NCBI GenBank assembly: GCA_019454045.1
Contig: SKCR01018455.1
Coordinates: 1 to 64,000 of the forward strand
Reading direction: 5' to 3'
Source of the DNA: Zanthoxylum bungeanum
Taxonomy: Eukaryota > Streptophyta > Magnoliopsida > Sapindales > Rutaceae
DNA: 64,000 nucleotides
The first letter of the stretch is position 1. Every line of letters begins with the position of its first letter. The notes under the pieces are model-generated. The model ran no database searches. It was not told where the DNA came from and worked only from the letters and a program-made list of their open reading frames with translations. The position numbers and the translations under genes were made by a program. Below are positions 48,579 through 59,934 of the stretch, in pieces.

Positions 48579-50825
48579 AATACGGTGGAATTCCTATAAC
48601 CTAGAAGACTATCACATGTCATATATTGAAATTGGAGTTCCAATGGTTTAACCCGATGTACCAAGAGTTTTGGAAACTCATATAGACATGTGAGTATTTG
48701 TTGAAGCGAATACTGAATGACTCATAGGTGATTCCTAATAGTTGGAAGTACACACCACCATCAATACGAATGTCCTCGAGTCGAGTAGCATATGTAATCC
48801 TTTGACTATAGGATAGTTGTGATTTTGTGTGAGATCCTTCACACTTTGATACCATGTATGTTAGAAACCTTTCATAGTCTGGCCACTTGATGTTCGTTGG
48901 GTGTGGACCGATGCACTCAATAATCAAGTGCGAAGCAAGATAGGATCCGTCGACCCGTATGTGTACCATAAGGGATTTAGGTATCCATATAAGTAAAGTC
49001 ATGATTCTTAAAGACTTTGGCCAAAACCGATCACACTTGGTGGATCGCATCAGTTGTAAAGAACTGTAGACATGTCGACATGAGATGTGCGCCTTGGAAA
49101 CTTGACGGTGTATTCTATGTTTCCTAGGCACAACTCGGATAGCCTACGATGGAGGGATTGTTAAACATATGTGATGACCTCGACTTGTATAGTTCAGAAA
49201 GGTCGTTCATATTCTTTGTGAATTCAGAGGTGGCTGAATAACGTACATATTAGCTAGGCTTATATGACGAACGTGTCTGAACTTAGAGAGTCCCAATATG
49301 AAGTGTACTCGTTGAGCACTTGGGCAGCCGATTATTTTTTATAAAAATAATATTCGATATTATAATTATCAACTAAGATAATCAAGTGTTATTGGATAAC
49401 ATTGATTATTTACTATGACCTAATTGGATTAATTTAATAATTACACAAGGGCTTAATTGTAAAATCATAATTATCTCTACCATTTGAAGATATTAGGGTA
49501 ATTGTAAGTATGTAATAATAGGTGGTTTTCGCTTGATTTAATTGGATTAAATCAAAGTGGAAAACATTTAACTAATCTATTTCCTAATCATTGGCTTGAT
49601 TTAATTGGATTAAATCAAAGTGGGAGACAATGGAGATTAGTCACACCTAATTATACATATTTGGACAAATTGGATTAAGCCACTTAAAAGTTGATTACAA
49701 CTTTTATTAATTAAAAATTGCCTAAGTTTTGCTATAAATAGAAAGCTTAAGGAAGGTTTTAATTACAAGTACAAGAACTAGTATAAGCATAAGCAAAAGG
49801 GTAAGCTATACACAAGTAATTCTTAAGAAATTAGCCTAAGTTAGAGAAGCGTTTAGAGAATCTTGTGAGGTCTCTAAAATATTTCATTTAGGAGAAATCA
49901 AGATTTGATCTTGAAGTGAAGCTTGTTAGTATTGGAAATCAAGGTCGGATATTGAAGTCAAGCTTGCACACCTTGGAGGTTCTCCAATAATTTCAACAAA
50001 GGAGAAGTAGATTGGATCTTGCATCAAGCTTACTAGGTAATGTTTGATCTTCTCCTAAGATATATTTATTTATGTATTAGATGCATGACCACATAACTTA
50101 ATGTTCAAATAAGGCTAATCAATTGTGTTAGGATACTTTAGAAGTATAAACACATCATGCTTATGTATTAGGTCAAAGATGTTCATGTTGGACATGGAAA
50201 AATTAATAAGATTTTGGAACTCTAGATTAAAGCTTAAAGCTAAGGCTACCATTCTAGATTCACTTGACCACCTTTAGGTGAACTAGAATTGATCATGAGA
50301 CATTTCTAATTGGGATTCTAAAATGGTTCGTGATTAGATTCAAACAAATGCATATAAGTATTTAGAATACATGTATGCTAGTTGTAAAACATGTGTTGAT
50401 GGTGGTTATGAAGTTAAAATTTGATTTTATGTGTATTTGAAGTATTAGGAGAAAATTTGAAGTGTTTAGTAATGTTTTGAAATGAAAAATCACTCACTGT
50501 CTGATCTGCATCGCGACACAAACTCTTCCATGTCGTGACGTGTCGTTGCTCACGTTCAGCATGCTCTTGGCATTATGGGTGGCGTCGTGACACCCAAGAC
50601 TTACGTCGCGACTGTCATACATGATTCATACTAAACTTGTTTTTCTCCGTTCTGAAGCTTCCAAACTCCGATTGGGTCACCGATTTTTCCTACGGACTCA
50701 TATCAGAATGTATTTTTGCATATAATTATTTTAAAATACATTTATACTTGATATCCATGGGTTAGACCCACTTCCGTTACGCGGGGCACTGATCCGACCA
50801 TATGGGTTCCACAACTGCCCCAACA
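48579..50825 (+). repeat. 3' LTR of element B, second piece
   Basis: Resumes with AATACGGT exactly where the first piece stopped and matches 22537-24799 to GCCCCAACA. It carries perfect TGG-spaced stems near 49540 and 49595 and a TATA box at 49733-49740. A 171-codon minus frame at 48619-49131 is partly shared with the 5' LTR (22504-22812); not called as a gene. Confidence 0.92.
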
Positions 50826-50830
50826 ACAAG
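50826..50830. repeat. Target-site duplication ACAAG, right copy, of element B
   Basis: Matches 22313-22317. Confidence 0.9.
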
Positions 50831-51001
50831 GTGTTCCTCTCTTGTTTCAAACATGACCATCATGACGTTGACATATACTTCAACCTCTGTATGCATTAAG
50901 TCATGAAATATGGTGGTAACTATCCACTAATAGGTAGCCCATGCATTCTTTAATATGAAGGCATCATCTTATAGCAATATGTCCATCATCTATGATGAAG
51001 G
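50831..51001 (-). pseudogene. G reverse transcriptase, catalytic-box segment
   Basis: The minus frame reads ILKNAWATY, then TTIFHDLMHTEVEVYVNVMM and ETREEHLV, matching GLKNAGATYQ...EVYVDDMIVKS...REEHL of Ogre/Tat reverse transcriptase. The catalytic YVDD is YVNV here, so both aspartates are lost. It is bounded by B on the left and H on the right. Confidence 0.83.
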
Positions 51002-53617
51002 TGCTGGGGTTGGTGCTCAGAACGCCAATCCGGGCCGTATTTATGTCTGATTCATGAATACAAACATCCCCTTATTCCATAATATTACTTATTTATGGTT
51101 GCACCTCTTGTTCTTATATACATATTCGATCTGATTACGATTAGATTGAAACTAAATATGGTTTAGTGATATTTATATATTAGACAAAGGCCCGATAATA
51201 TATAATGCAGTACACAGTTACAAAGTTAGTTTGTAATTGACATTTGGAAGTGTCACTGCTATATGTATATTATCAAACATAGTTCCTGGTCAAGATTTGC
51301 TAACACGGGTCGGTTAGTCAAATCCGTTGAGACCAGTACATGTCGTATATCGAGACTTGGTCCGATGGTTTATCCCAATGAACCATGAGTCTAGGGAGAC
51401 TCGTATAGATGTTTAGGTGTTTATAGTGGATAAACACTGAACGGCTCACCGAAGATTCTTAATGGATGGTACGCCAACGTCAATAAGAATCTTCTCGGGT
51501 TGAGTAGCATAGTGGTCCTTCGACTTGAGACACCACTGTGGATGTATGAGACATCCTCCACACTTAGATGGCAGTCACGTCACCGATCTATTTAGATCAA
51601 ACCTTCGCCTGTTCATTGGGTGTGGATCGATCCTCAGGATATCCTGTGTGTGTCAAGATAGGATCCGTCAGTTATGTGTACAGAGCATAGGTTGTCCATA
51701 TATATTTAGCAGTCTGTTAAATCTGTGGCCACAGTATACATCGGAAGTAAGTTCCGAGTGTTATTTAGAGATTGCTAATAGATATGTCGACGAGATAATA
51801 CCTATAGAGATTTGACGTTTACATCTATATCTCTGGGATTATCTGGATACCTGTGACGGAGGGATTATACGTATGCAATGACCTCGACCTGTATGATTCA
51901 GCTAGTTTATCCGTGATCGTCATAATCTACGGGTGGATAGATTATGTACATGAAATTGGATTTCATGACGGATATACCTGAATCTAGAGAGTCTCAATAA
52001 TGAAACATACTCGTAGAGCACTAGAGCAACATTTATGAATAATGATGATTATTTATAAATCGTTTAATCGTTAAACGAAAAATACATGCGAACGGGCCGA
52101 ACCGTCATTTCCTAATTAATGTGTATTTGTATTTAATATATGATATTATTAAATACACATTAATAAACAGTCAAATAAAGGTATTTGACATATATCATCA
52201 ATATATGTATTTGAGATATTTAAAGTAAATATAATACATATATTTGATATATTTGTATTTAATTAATTATTTAATTATTTAATTGTTAAATGATTAATAA
52301 TTAAAATATAAATATATCACCAAATGATAAAGTTAGGAAATGATTATAAGTGTAAATGTTTGACTTTACATTAAAGGAAAAGGTTTATCAAATGATTTTG
52401 ACTTCTTAAGATATTTGTTCAAAATTGTTTGAAAAATAAAAATATCTTTTTTCTTTATTTCTTCATAATTTCGGCCATACACTTAAATATAAGAGTTATA
52501 TTATTCTTAGTTGCATTTGTTGACTTAATTAAATATCTAATAAAGTGTTTTTAGGATATTTATGCAAGTTGACCAAATGTAAGATGAAATGAAATTGAAA
52601 TTACAAAACTTGTATTTCCTTTAGTGAATTTCGGCCAAGGCCATTTTGATACAAGTATATATTATTTTTTCATTTCATTCTTCTTAACCTAATACACTTT
52701 AAAAGAAAAAACTCCATTAATGGAAGCAAAGGAAGCTTGTGAGAAAGAAAGAAGAAATCAAAGAAAACTTGGATTTTAGTGAGTTTTTCCAACTTGCTAT
52801 TAGAAAGGAAAATGTTCCTTAGGATCTAGGCTTTAACATATGATGTTCTTAGGTTATTTCTTTCTTTATTCCTTGTGTTTTTGTTGATGGAAGTTTTGAT
52901 GGAAGTGTTGTGCATGTATGATGAAGGAAGGTTGTGACTATTGTAGTTATAAGCTTTCTTTTAAGGTTTTGGAAACCATGTTGCTAATCTAGAGTTGTTG
53001 ACCCACTCTTAGATGACCTAGATTTGATCTTGAGTTGTTTCATTGTGTTGAGACTTTGATTGGATGGAAGAAACATGATTGAAGTAGTTGATTTTACCAA
53101 TTTGGTCTAATTTGTCCAATTTGAAGAAATTGAAAAATTAGGGTTCATGACCAATTCCAAATTTGGGGGTTTTCATATATGTTGTGTATTTGGATGTGTA
53201 TATGATGCATATAAAGTTTCATGTTCATTGGATTACATCTTGATGTGTTTTGATGCATGAAATGACAAAGTGCACACAATGGCACCTTGGAGGTGCATTC
53301 GGCCAAGATTAAAAAATTTGGGATTTTTGGTGCTTTTGGTGTTTTGATGTTTTGAACATGCTAAGTTCATCTTAGAAATGATTTAGAATCATTCAAAATT
53401 GATTAGATCAATTTCGGACTAAAATGGACACTAAAGTAAGGGTAATTTGGTAAATTCACTTAAATATGATTTATTTGAATTTTATTCATAATTTGATTAT
53501 TGGATAATTAAATAAATATGTTTATTTAATTAATCCGAGAAAAAGTTTTGAAATCGGAAGATACGATCTTCCGCCGCTTCCGCTGCGTTACCGGATTATG
53601 CCCCTAAAACCCCTACA
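51002..53617 (+). repeat. Solo LTR H
   Basis: TGCTGGGGTTGG to AAACCCCTACA, 2616 bp, flanked by GAAGG (50997-51001 and 53618-53622). It carries a 23-25-bp imperfect stem at 52116-52166. The 3' half (52380-53617) matches 61785-63005 in reverse. Only the edges resemble the B LTR start (GGTGCT-AGAACGCCAATCC). No gene; the 96-codon frame at 51525-51815 is not supported. Confidence 0.92.
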
Positions 53618-54030
53618 GAAGGTCATCTTATGTTTATCTTTTTCTAACATGAATATATGATTGTACTCGAAAACTGCATTTGCAAAAGAGTACATAGCTG
53701 ACAAGGCTGTACTGTCCACCAAAATGTCTTTGTATGGAAAGGGAAAGTCATCATTTGGGCAGACCTTGTTGAGGTTTCAATAGTCCACACACATTCTTAC
53801 CTTTCCATCCTTCTTCAGGACCAGTATGATGTTAGACACCCATTCCAGGTACTTAACTACTTCCAGGAACCCCACATCTATTTGTGTTTTTCACATCTTT
53901 TTGATTTTCTCTGCCCATTCTGGCCTCATTCTTTGAAGTTTCTACTTTATGGGTCTCATGTTCCGATATATTGGTATCATGTGTAGTGCTATGCTTATGT
54001 CATCTCTGGGCATGTCTTGATAGGATCATA
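53618..54030 (-). pseudogene. G reverse transcriptase, 5' part
   Basis: Minus frame: MRPEWAEKIKK, DVGFLEVVKYLEWVSNIILV, KKDGKVRMCVDY, a stop, NLNK, then DDFPFPYKDILVDSTALSAM. These are the fingers and first palm motifs of Ogre/Tat reverse transcriptase (GFLEV-YPEWVANIV, KVRMCVDYRDLNKA). The enzyme copies element RNA into DNA. Stops and shifts inactivate it. Confidence 0.88.
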
Positions 54031-54546
54031 CTTTTTCATATTTTTCAATAATATTTCTAGCTCTTTTCTCTCTTCAGGGTAACCTCAATTAGAATTAATA
54101 CATTCTTAGGATTTTTGAATAAACCAAGATTAAATGCCTCTGTTTTAGTTGAATTAATATCAAATATGCTCATATCATGCATGTTGTGATGCGTGCTAAA
54201 AGAAAAAGAATCATACAAGTAAGCAAAAACATTCATCTAATTATTCTCAAATGCAAGGTTATAATTGAAACATTCTAGTACATATGTGTTTTCATAGCCT
54301 TCTTATTAGTAATGACTTCGTACGACTCCAGAGCTCTTTGGTACTTGGTCTTTACAAAGAATCTATCAGTTTGATCCCTCCTTCGTGGGTCTTGTCTCTT
54401 CTACATCTGAGTGGTACCCTCAGTCCTTTCTTGCTAGTCTGCCAGTTGAAGTCGAGTAGTGAGCTTATGCCTTGGTCTCGTGCCCCTAGTATGGTATTAG
54501 GCTTGTATTTAATCTTCTTCATGACCCTAAACACCTTAGGATCTAC

Positions 54547-54968
54547 CTATTTTTCAAAGATCGTTGTGACTTGAAATCTCGTAAAAGGCTGGACCTCCAG
54601 GGTGGCCACAATGTTTCCCGCTTCAGCCCCAATAATGATGATTTCCCCTTCATACGGGAACTTAATTACATGGTAAAATGTTGATGGTACCCCTCCAAGC
54701 TTATGGAACCATGGCCTTCCTAGGAGTAAAGAAAAACTGGGTGGGATGTTCAGCACATGAATTCTACCTCGTCCTCTACTGGGCCTACCTTGACCATGGC
54801 TGCAAAAGTGCGTTCCACTTCTCGTGTACTATCATCGTAATCTTTTTTGGTCATGTCGGAGTGGATCAGTTCCTCCAATCGGATGCCTAGCCAGGGCAAT
54901 ATCTTCAATGGGTAAATATTAACGGAGGACCCGTCGTCTACAATCATGCAAGAGGTTCTTTTGCCCAA
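54547..54968 (-). pseudogene. G retroviral-type aspartic protease
   Basis: Two overlapping minus frames. 54750-54968 has TSCMIVDDGSSVNIYPLKIL, matching the Tat/Ogre protease site (LVDNGSALNVCPL); the catalytic Asp-Gly-Ser signature reads DDGS, so the Asp is kept. 54547-54756 has LLGRPWFHKLGGVPSTFYH, the flap-distal LLGRPWIH motif. The frames meet near 54750 through a frameshift. In the family it cleaves the polyprotein. Weaker family sequence continues at 54030-54540 and 54969-55151. Confidence 0.85.
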
Positions 54969-55151
54969 TATCTTTGGTCTTTATGAACATTGCCGGTTAT
55001 GATTTCATCCCTCTATTGGAAACTATTACTATGAGAAGGTTATGACTTGCTTACTTTCCTCCCGAATAGATCGAACGATTACGGTTGGATTTGTATAAAC
55101 TGGCACAATTATTCTCCCAAATGCTTCAACCATAACTCTTCTATGCTCTTG

Positions 55152-56801
55152 TGTCACGCCCCAGTTTCCCAAGACGCGATCGGTAAGAGACAACATCGTT
55201 GTCTCCCTGAGCCTCGTGACATGCACTTATAAGACATGAGATAATATATTCTTGACCTGAACTTCGGCTACGCACACAGTCATACATAAATAATCATTTT
55301 CTCTTCCTTATAATTTGCATGCCTACTATGTTTAGATATTATGATTTTGCTACTACGTGTATCATCTGGTTACACGTAACTTAAGCTTATCTAATCTGTT
55401 GTAAATGATACATGGTCCATACATACATACCATTGACTTATATGTTTGAATTAAATTTCCTATACCATAAATTAGTTCATAATTTCTATAACATATATTA
55501 CATCAATAATAAATTTTAATCATTTAAACTAAGACATGTATTTTACATAAGAACCCTAACGCTCTCCCCTACTGACTGCAGCAGCTGATGTCCACCATCC
55601 CCAAGCACATCCTATGTATGCATAAATGATATACCTGCAAATTCTGAAACTGAAAAGCGTAAGTCGTGCAACGACTTAGTAAGTAAATGCTAAAAGAAAA
55701 ATGTAAGTGAACATGAAAATGAATTTTTATACATATATACAACTGGAAAGTTTTACAACAAACCTGTATTATGAATCGTATGTGAAAAAATAATTGAGAC
55801 CGTATTATGAATCAAAATTTATGACATATCTAAAAATTGAAACATAGTAATGCAAACAACTGACTATGGAAAACATGTCATGATTATGAAACCATAACTT
55901 AGAAATCGTAACTGGACATGAAAATTGCAAAACGTAAACTTAAAGCTGTTTCTAAACATTATATTATGAACTGAAAACTTGACTATGAAAACATAATCTG
56001 AAATTTAAATTGAAAAACATGAATGAAAACTTATTGTGTCTAGAAATCATAGACATGAAAATAATTTTTATAAATTGTAAAACTTAATCGTAAGTTCGAA
56101 ACATAACTTGAAATGAAAGAACATAAATATATTATGAAAATTACATACATGTCTATAAAACTGAATTTCGTAAAACAATAGTCATGGGCTGAAAAATACA
56201 TATGCAATGATCGAAATTGGGACATCTCTCCCGCATCGCCATACGTACCATGATTGGGTATTTGGCCTCATGTATGCTTTCACATGTTCTGAAACATGAA
56301 AAACCCACATCAGTATCGTGACCTGGGGGCGTACACCTACTTAGCAGGACCTGGCACCTCGTAAGTAGGGAAACGTGCACATGAACATAAAAAACCTATG
56401 GTGGTTATCAGTACCCCATGAGGCAACATTAGCGATCATGCGCTCGCTAATTTGAGGGGACAACTCGATAATGATAAAAATATTTTACTCTCTCAATCTT
56501 ATAAATCATTTTCTAAAAAAAAAAAATTAATCTGATATGATTGGAAAAAAAATATAATAAGAACACATTTAGTTAAAAATGTTACCATGGCATGGTAATT
56601 AGAAATTTGTGTTGACATCAAATGAAAATATGTAAACATGATACATGAACGGAAAACATGACCAGTAAACTTAAAAATGAAAACGTAAATTGCACAGTGA
56701 ACATGAAAATAATAATACAGTCTAACAATATGGTATGATCTTAATACTTGGCATATGGCTCGAAATCTAAAATACATCTAAGAACTATAACATGCAAACA
56801 C
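55152..56801 (+). repeat. T: truncated LTR starting TGTCACGCCCC
   Basis: TGTCACGCCCCAG interrupts G at 55152 and is itself cut by the CACTA element at 56802. The CGTAAGTCG-TGC-CGACTTAG hairpin near 55666 and GACCTGGGGGCG near 56320 fit an LTR of a chromovirus-like Ty3 element, but no domain is visible. The orientation and family are tentative. 55200-56800 contains no gene. Confidence 0.5.
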
Positions 56802-57275
56802 CACTACAAGAATTAGACCATTTAGCGTCGAATTATTTCGACGCCATAAGAGACGGTTTCGACGCAAAAAATATTAGCGTCGAAAAAATTAGACGCAAAA
56901 AATGGACGACGAAAATCACTTTTAGCGTCGAAATAATTAAATGCGACGCTAAAAAACAGTATTTGGCGTCCAAATTTTTTTGACGCTAAAAGTAAATTGT
57001 CCGACGCTATATTTTATATTTCGCGACGGAATAATTCGACTAAAAAATTCAAACTTTTAGCGTCGAAAATTGTCAACGCTAAAGTATATTAAAAAAGTAT
57101 TATATGTAAGCTTACATCGACCATTTTTTTACTATTACCGTCGAAATATTTGACGCTAAAAGTTTGAATTTTTGCGACGAAACTTGTCGACGCTAACGTA
57201 TATTAAAAAAGTATTATATGTACGCTTACAGCGGCCATTTTTTATATTATTAGCGTCGAAATATTCGACGCTAAA
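56802..57275. repeat. CACTA terminus and subterminal repeats
   Basis: About twenty copies of TTTAGCGTCGA or its reverse, in both orientations. A 114-bp unit is repeated (GTATATTAAAAAAGTATTAT at 57084 and 57198). In En/Spm the subterminal repeats bind the TnpA protein. A possible 3-bp TSD CAC (56799-56801) cannot be confirmed. Confidence 0.85.
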
Positions 57276-57471
57276 AGTAAAAAATTTATTTTTTAAAAAA
57301 TTAGTAATTTACTTATTTTTTGGTCTAAAATATTTAATTTAGTTGAAAAAAAAATGTAATTAATAATAAAATGACGAAATATTATATTGAAATTTGTTTT
57401 AGAAAAAAGAAATATTATATTAAATCTATTTGTTCAAAATGTTTATACAAAACCAAATATAAAATTAATTG

Positions 57472-58915
57472 CTACTGTGATGGGGGGACGCTCGAGCCCG
57501 ATGCACCATGACCTATTGAGGCCTCAAACATCTGACGGAAAGCCAGCAGTTGCTGTTCCAACTGCTCCATCTTCTTCTCGTGGTCCATCATCTTCTTCTC
57601 GTGGTCCACCGTGACCTGTTGTAGCTTCTCCTTAGTCTGCTGCAGCTCGTCTTTGGTGGTGACTAACTCGTCTCGAATAGAGACATTGTCCGAATTACCA
57701 CTATTGCGTGCAGATGACGTTGGCTTCTTACGAGTGCCAAGACCAACGCTGTAAACTGTCTGATTCTTGAAAACCAATTCCGACAGCTGCTCATCTGGTA
57801 TGGGGTCGGACCCTGTCTCCTGAGTTTGATGTTGGAGTTCCATCATTTCGTTCTGTTTCAAAAAATAAGTTAATATTAGAATTTAAGAAAAAAAATTAAC
57901 ATATATAATATTAATTATTTTATTTTAAAAACTGAAACTTACATAGCAGCGTTCGGCTTCTTCATTTATCCATCTGTTCCTCTCATTGTAATGCGTCACA
58001 CGGAAAAAATCTGGAAATGATTGCACCTCACTTGTGTTACTCTGTTATAAACATAAAATAAATTCAATATTATTCCAGATTAGTAAAAACAATTAACTGT
58101 TAAATTTTACGTTAGGATATATTTACCTCAGAATGTTCTGCACGATGTTGGATAAATGGCTTCGAACCTCCACGGTGGTTAAAACGCAAGTGACTTCGAT
58201 TTTCCGCATTTGCGTGACATTTATCCTGTATTTACCAACACTGTAAGTACCGAAAACAAAGACAATTATAAATTTATGTTTATTTCAAAATTTACCTCGT
58301 GTTTTTTGCTAGACCAAATCTCACATAAGAATGTCCAATCTTGTTCCTCTATAAAATCAGGCTTGTGTTGTGGAGCATTTGAAGGTCCATGTTCGTCGAA
58401 TATTGGTTTCAGGACTTTAGTTCTATAATCTTTATAACTTTTCCCCATGTGGTAGTCAATATATTGCTGGACATTCACTTAGGTCAGATCGAAGTCGAAC
58501 CATTCCTACATGAAAATTCGAGTAAAAATAAGTATAAAATAAAAATGTTAAATAACAAACAATATCGAAAACTTATAAGTAGCAAAGGGAATAGCTGGTT
58601 CATTTTCGTCTCCCACGGTATCTTTCTCCAAGATACGTAGTTTTAGGGAGCTTCATATCGAGCTGTAGCTCCTATGGCTGTATTAAACGCTGAATTATGT
58701 TGTCCGACTTGAGTGTGTCCATCATCTGATATCTCTATCCGGATACGGCCGTGAGCCTTAACGTACTTAGCCAACCCCAGGCCACGGGTGCGTCCTCGAC
58801 CCTTCACTGTACTTGACTCACCTGTGCTAGCAGAGAAATCACCAGGGCCAGTTGCCATTGCTGATGTAGATGGAGTCGCGGTAGCCCGTTTGCGATTGCC
58901 CGGTGCCATCTGCAA
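57472..58915 (-). CDS. CACTA second protein, Transposase_24 type (spliced; one nonsense codon)
   Basis: Sense order: exon 1 about 58915-58650 (MQMAPGNRKRATATPSTSAM; GRGRTRGLGLAKYVKAHGRI), then 58505-58296, 58225-58127, 58041-57943 and 57852-57472. The last four have AG/GT borders and exact codon phase. Exon 2 holds VQQYIDYHMGKSYKDYRT and FIEEQDWTFLCEIWSS, diagnostic of plant Transposase_24 proteins. The last exon has a coiled coil (DELQQTKEKLQQVTVDHEKK, about 57680-57590) for self-association and ends VPPSQ. In En/Spm the corresponding protein binds the subterminal repeats. Exon 2 has a TAA at 58479-58481, and the exon 1 end is unclear. Otherwise well kept compared with the retroelement genes nearby. 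Confidence 0.82.
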
Positions 58916-59103
58916 AAACCTGTCGCATTAGCGTCATCAAATTCCAAAGTTCTTATACATATACATACATATCACCAGGGCCAGTTGTGCTAGATGATGT
59001 AGATGGAGTCGCGGTAGCCCGTTTGCGATTGCCCGATGCCATCTGCAAAAACCCGTCGCATTAGCGTCATCAAATTTCAAAGTTCTTATACATATACATA
59101 CAT
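58838..59103 (-). repeat. 133-bp tandem duplication across the start of the CACTA second gene
   Basis: ATCACCAGGGCCAGTTG starts at 58838 and 58971, and both copies run through the ATG region (MAPGNRKR and MASGNRKR) to CATATACATACATAT. The duplication adds an extra potential start upstream of exon 1. Confidence 0.9.
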
Positions 59104-59149
59104 ATCCATACAAGTCAATACAACTTAACAAAAGCGCTTATAACATCGA

Positions 59150-59930
59150 ATGCTCACTTTCGTTTTCAAATTCATTCATTCATTCATTTATTCATTTCAC
59201 ATATGCATTCATTATCCATATAATCTACGAGTTCCATCATACACGTACATACACACAGTCACACACACAATCAAAAATACAACCAACCACGAAGCACATT
59301 TAACAACTCATACATCACAAGCCACACAATCAAATAATACATACATATCACGACACACCAAACTCATCACACGACTTCTCATGCACACGCATAACCATAA
59401 CAAAAATTCATGCCCAGAACATACATATACATATTTGCGCCCAGAACAGCAGCATTTGCTGCTGTTCTGGGCGCAAATACATCATCATCATCTCAAAATC
59501 ATCAAATTCATCCTCAATATCAACAATCTCATCCTCAATTTCATCAAATTCATCCTCATCAACAAATTTAAATCAACAATCATCATCATCATCATCAATG
59601 ATTCCACTCTTTTAACAATCATCATCATACAAATTCATCATCATACATCAACAACCATAAATCATATCATGCAAATTCATCATCAACTTCAACAATCATC
59701 ATCATCAACTTCAACAATCATCATCATCAACAACCATAAATCATATTGACAACCATCACCATCATCATCATCATCATCAAATTAAAATCAAAAAGTTAGA
59801 CTTACCTTAAATTCATTGCTTGCGATGTCTAGAAGCCGAGAATGCAGAAGAAGAGAGTGTCTTGGGCGAATTTTACTCGTTTGAGCCGAGAAGAAGAGAT
59901 CTCTGGTTTTAGGGACTTAAACGACATTTA
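59150..59930 (-). other. Upstream region of the CACTA second gene: simple repeats, no gene
   Basis: CATT repeats at 59170-59195, ATC/CATCAT-rich sequence at 59480-59790 and a 48-bp perfect hairpin at 59432-59479. The 199-codon plus-strand frame here is low complexity and not a gene. Confidence 0.75.
59432..59479. repeat. Perfect hairpin, 23-bp arms and 2-base loop
   Basis: Left arm TATTTGCGCCCAGAACAGCA plus GCA, loop TT, right arm its exact reverse complement. It is GC-richer than its surroundings. A partial copy (GCCCAGAACATACATA) lies just upstream at 59412. Confidence 0.93.
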
Positions 59931-59934
59931 GCGT

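Larger units (their letters stand above)
22318..50825 (+). mobile_element. Element B: Ty1/copia retrotransposon with long LTRs, carrying C in its 3' LTR
   Basis: 5' LTR 22318-24799, primer site 24803-24819, gag-pol remnant 25384-28870, polypurine tract 28887-28901. The 3' LTR is split as 28902-29124 and 48579-50825. Own length without the insert is about 9.05 kb. TSD ACAAG. Copia domain order (protease, integrase, reverse transcriptase, RNase H) is clear, but stops and frameshifts inactivate it. Confidence 0.93.
18761..55151 (-). mobile_element. Element G: decayed Ogre/Tat-type Ty3/gypsy retrotransposon hosting B, H and T
   Basis: Minus-strand blocks read, in sense order: protease (54547-54968), reverse transcriptase (53618-54030, 50831-51001, 21900-22317), RNase H (21136-21441) and integrase (19631-20650). 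This is the gypsy order. The breaks coincide with H (51002-53617) and B (22318-50825), and protein similarity resumes exactly across both. The right part is cut by T at 55152. Frameshifts and stops are frequent throughout. The left limit is uncertain. Confidence 0.82.

Noticed and set aside
48619..49131. 170-codon minus frame in the B 3' LTR
   Set aside because: It is open only by chance in LTR sequence; the 5' LTR copy keeps only part of it and no family motif is present.
55029..55226. 65-codon minus frame across the G/T boundary
   Set aside because: It joins G sequence to the T LTR across the insertion point at 55151/55152, so it is not an ancestral gene.
59150..59749. 199-codon plus-strand frame rich in His, Ile and Thr
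   Set aside because: It translates ATC/CATCAT and CATT simple repeats and has no domain; it lies upstream of the minus-strand CACTA gene.
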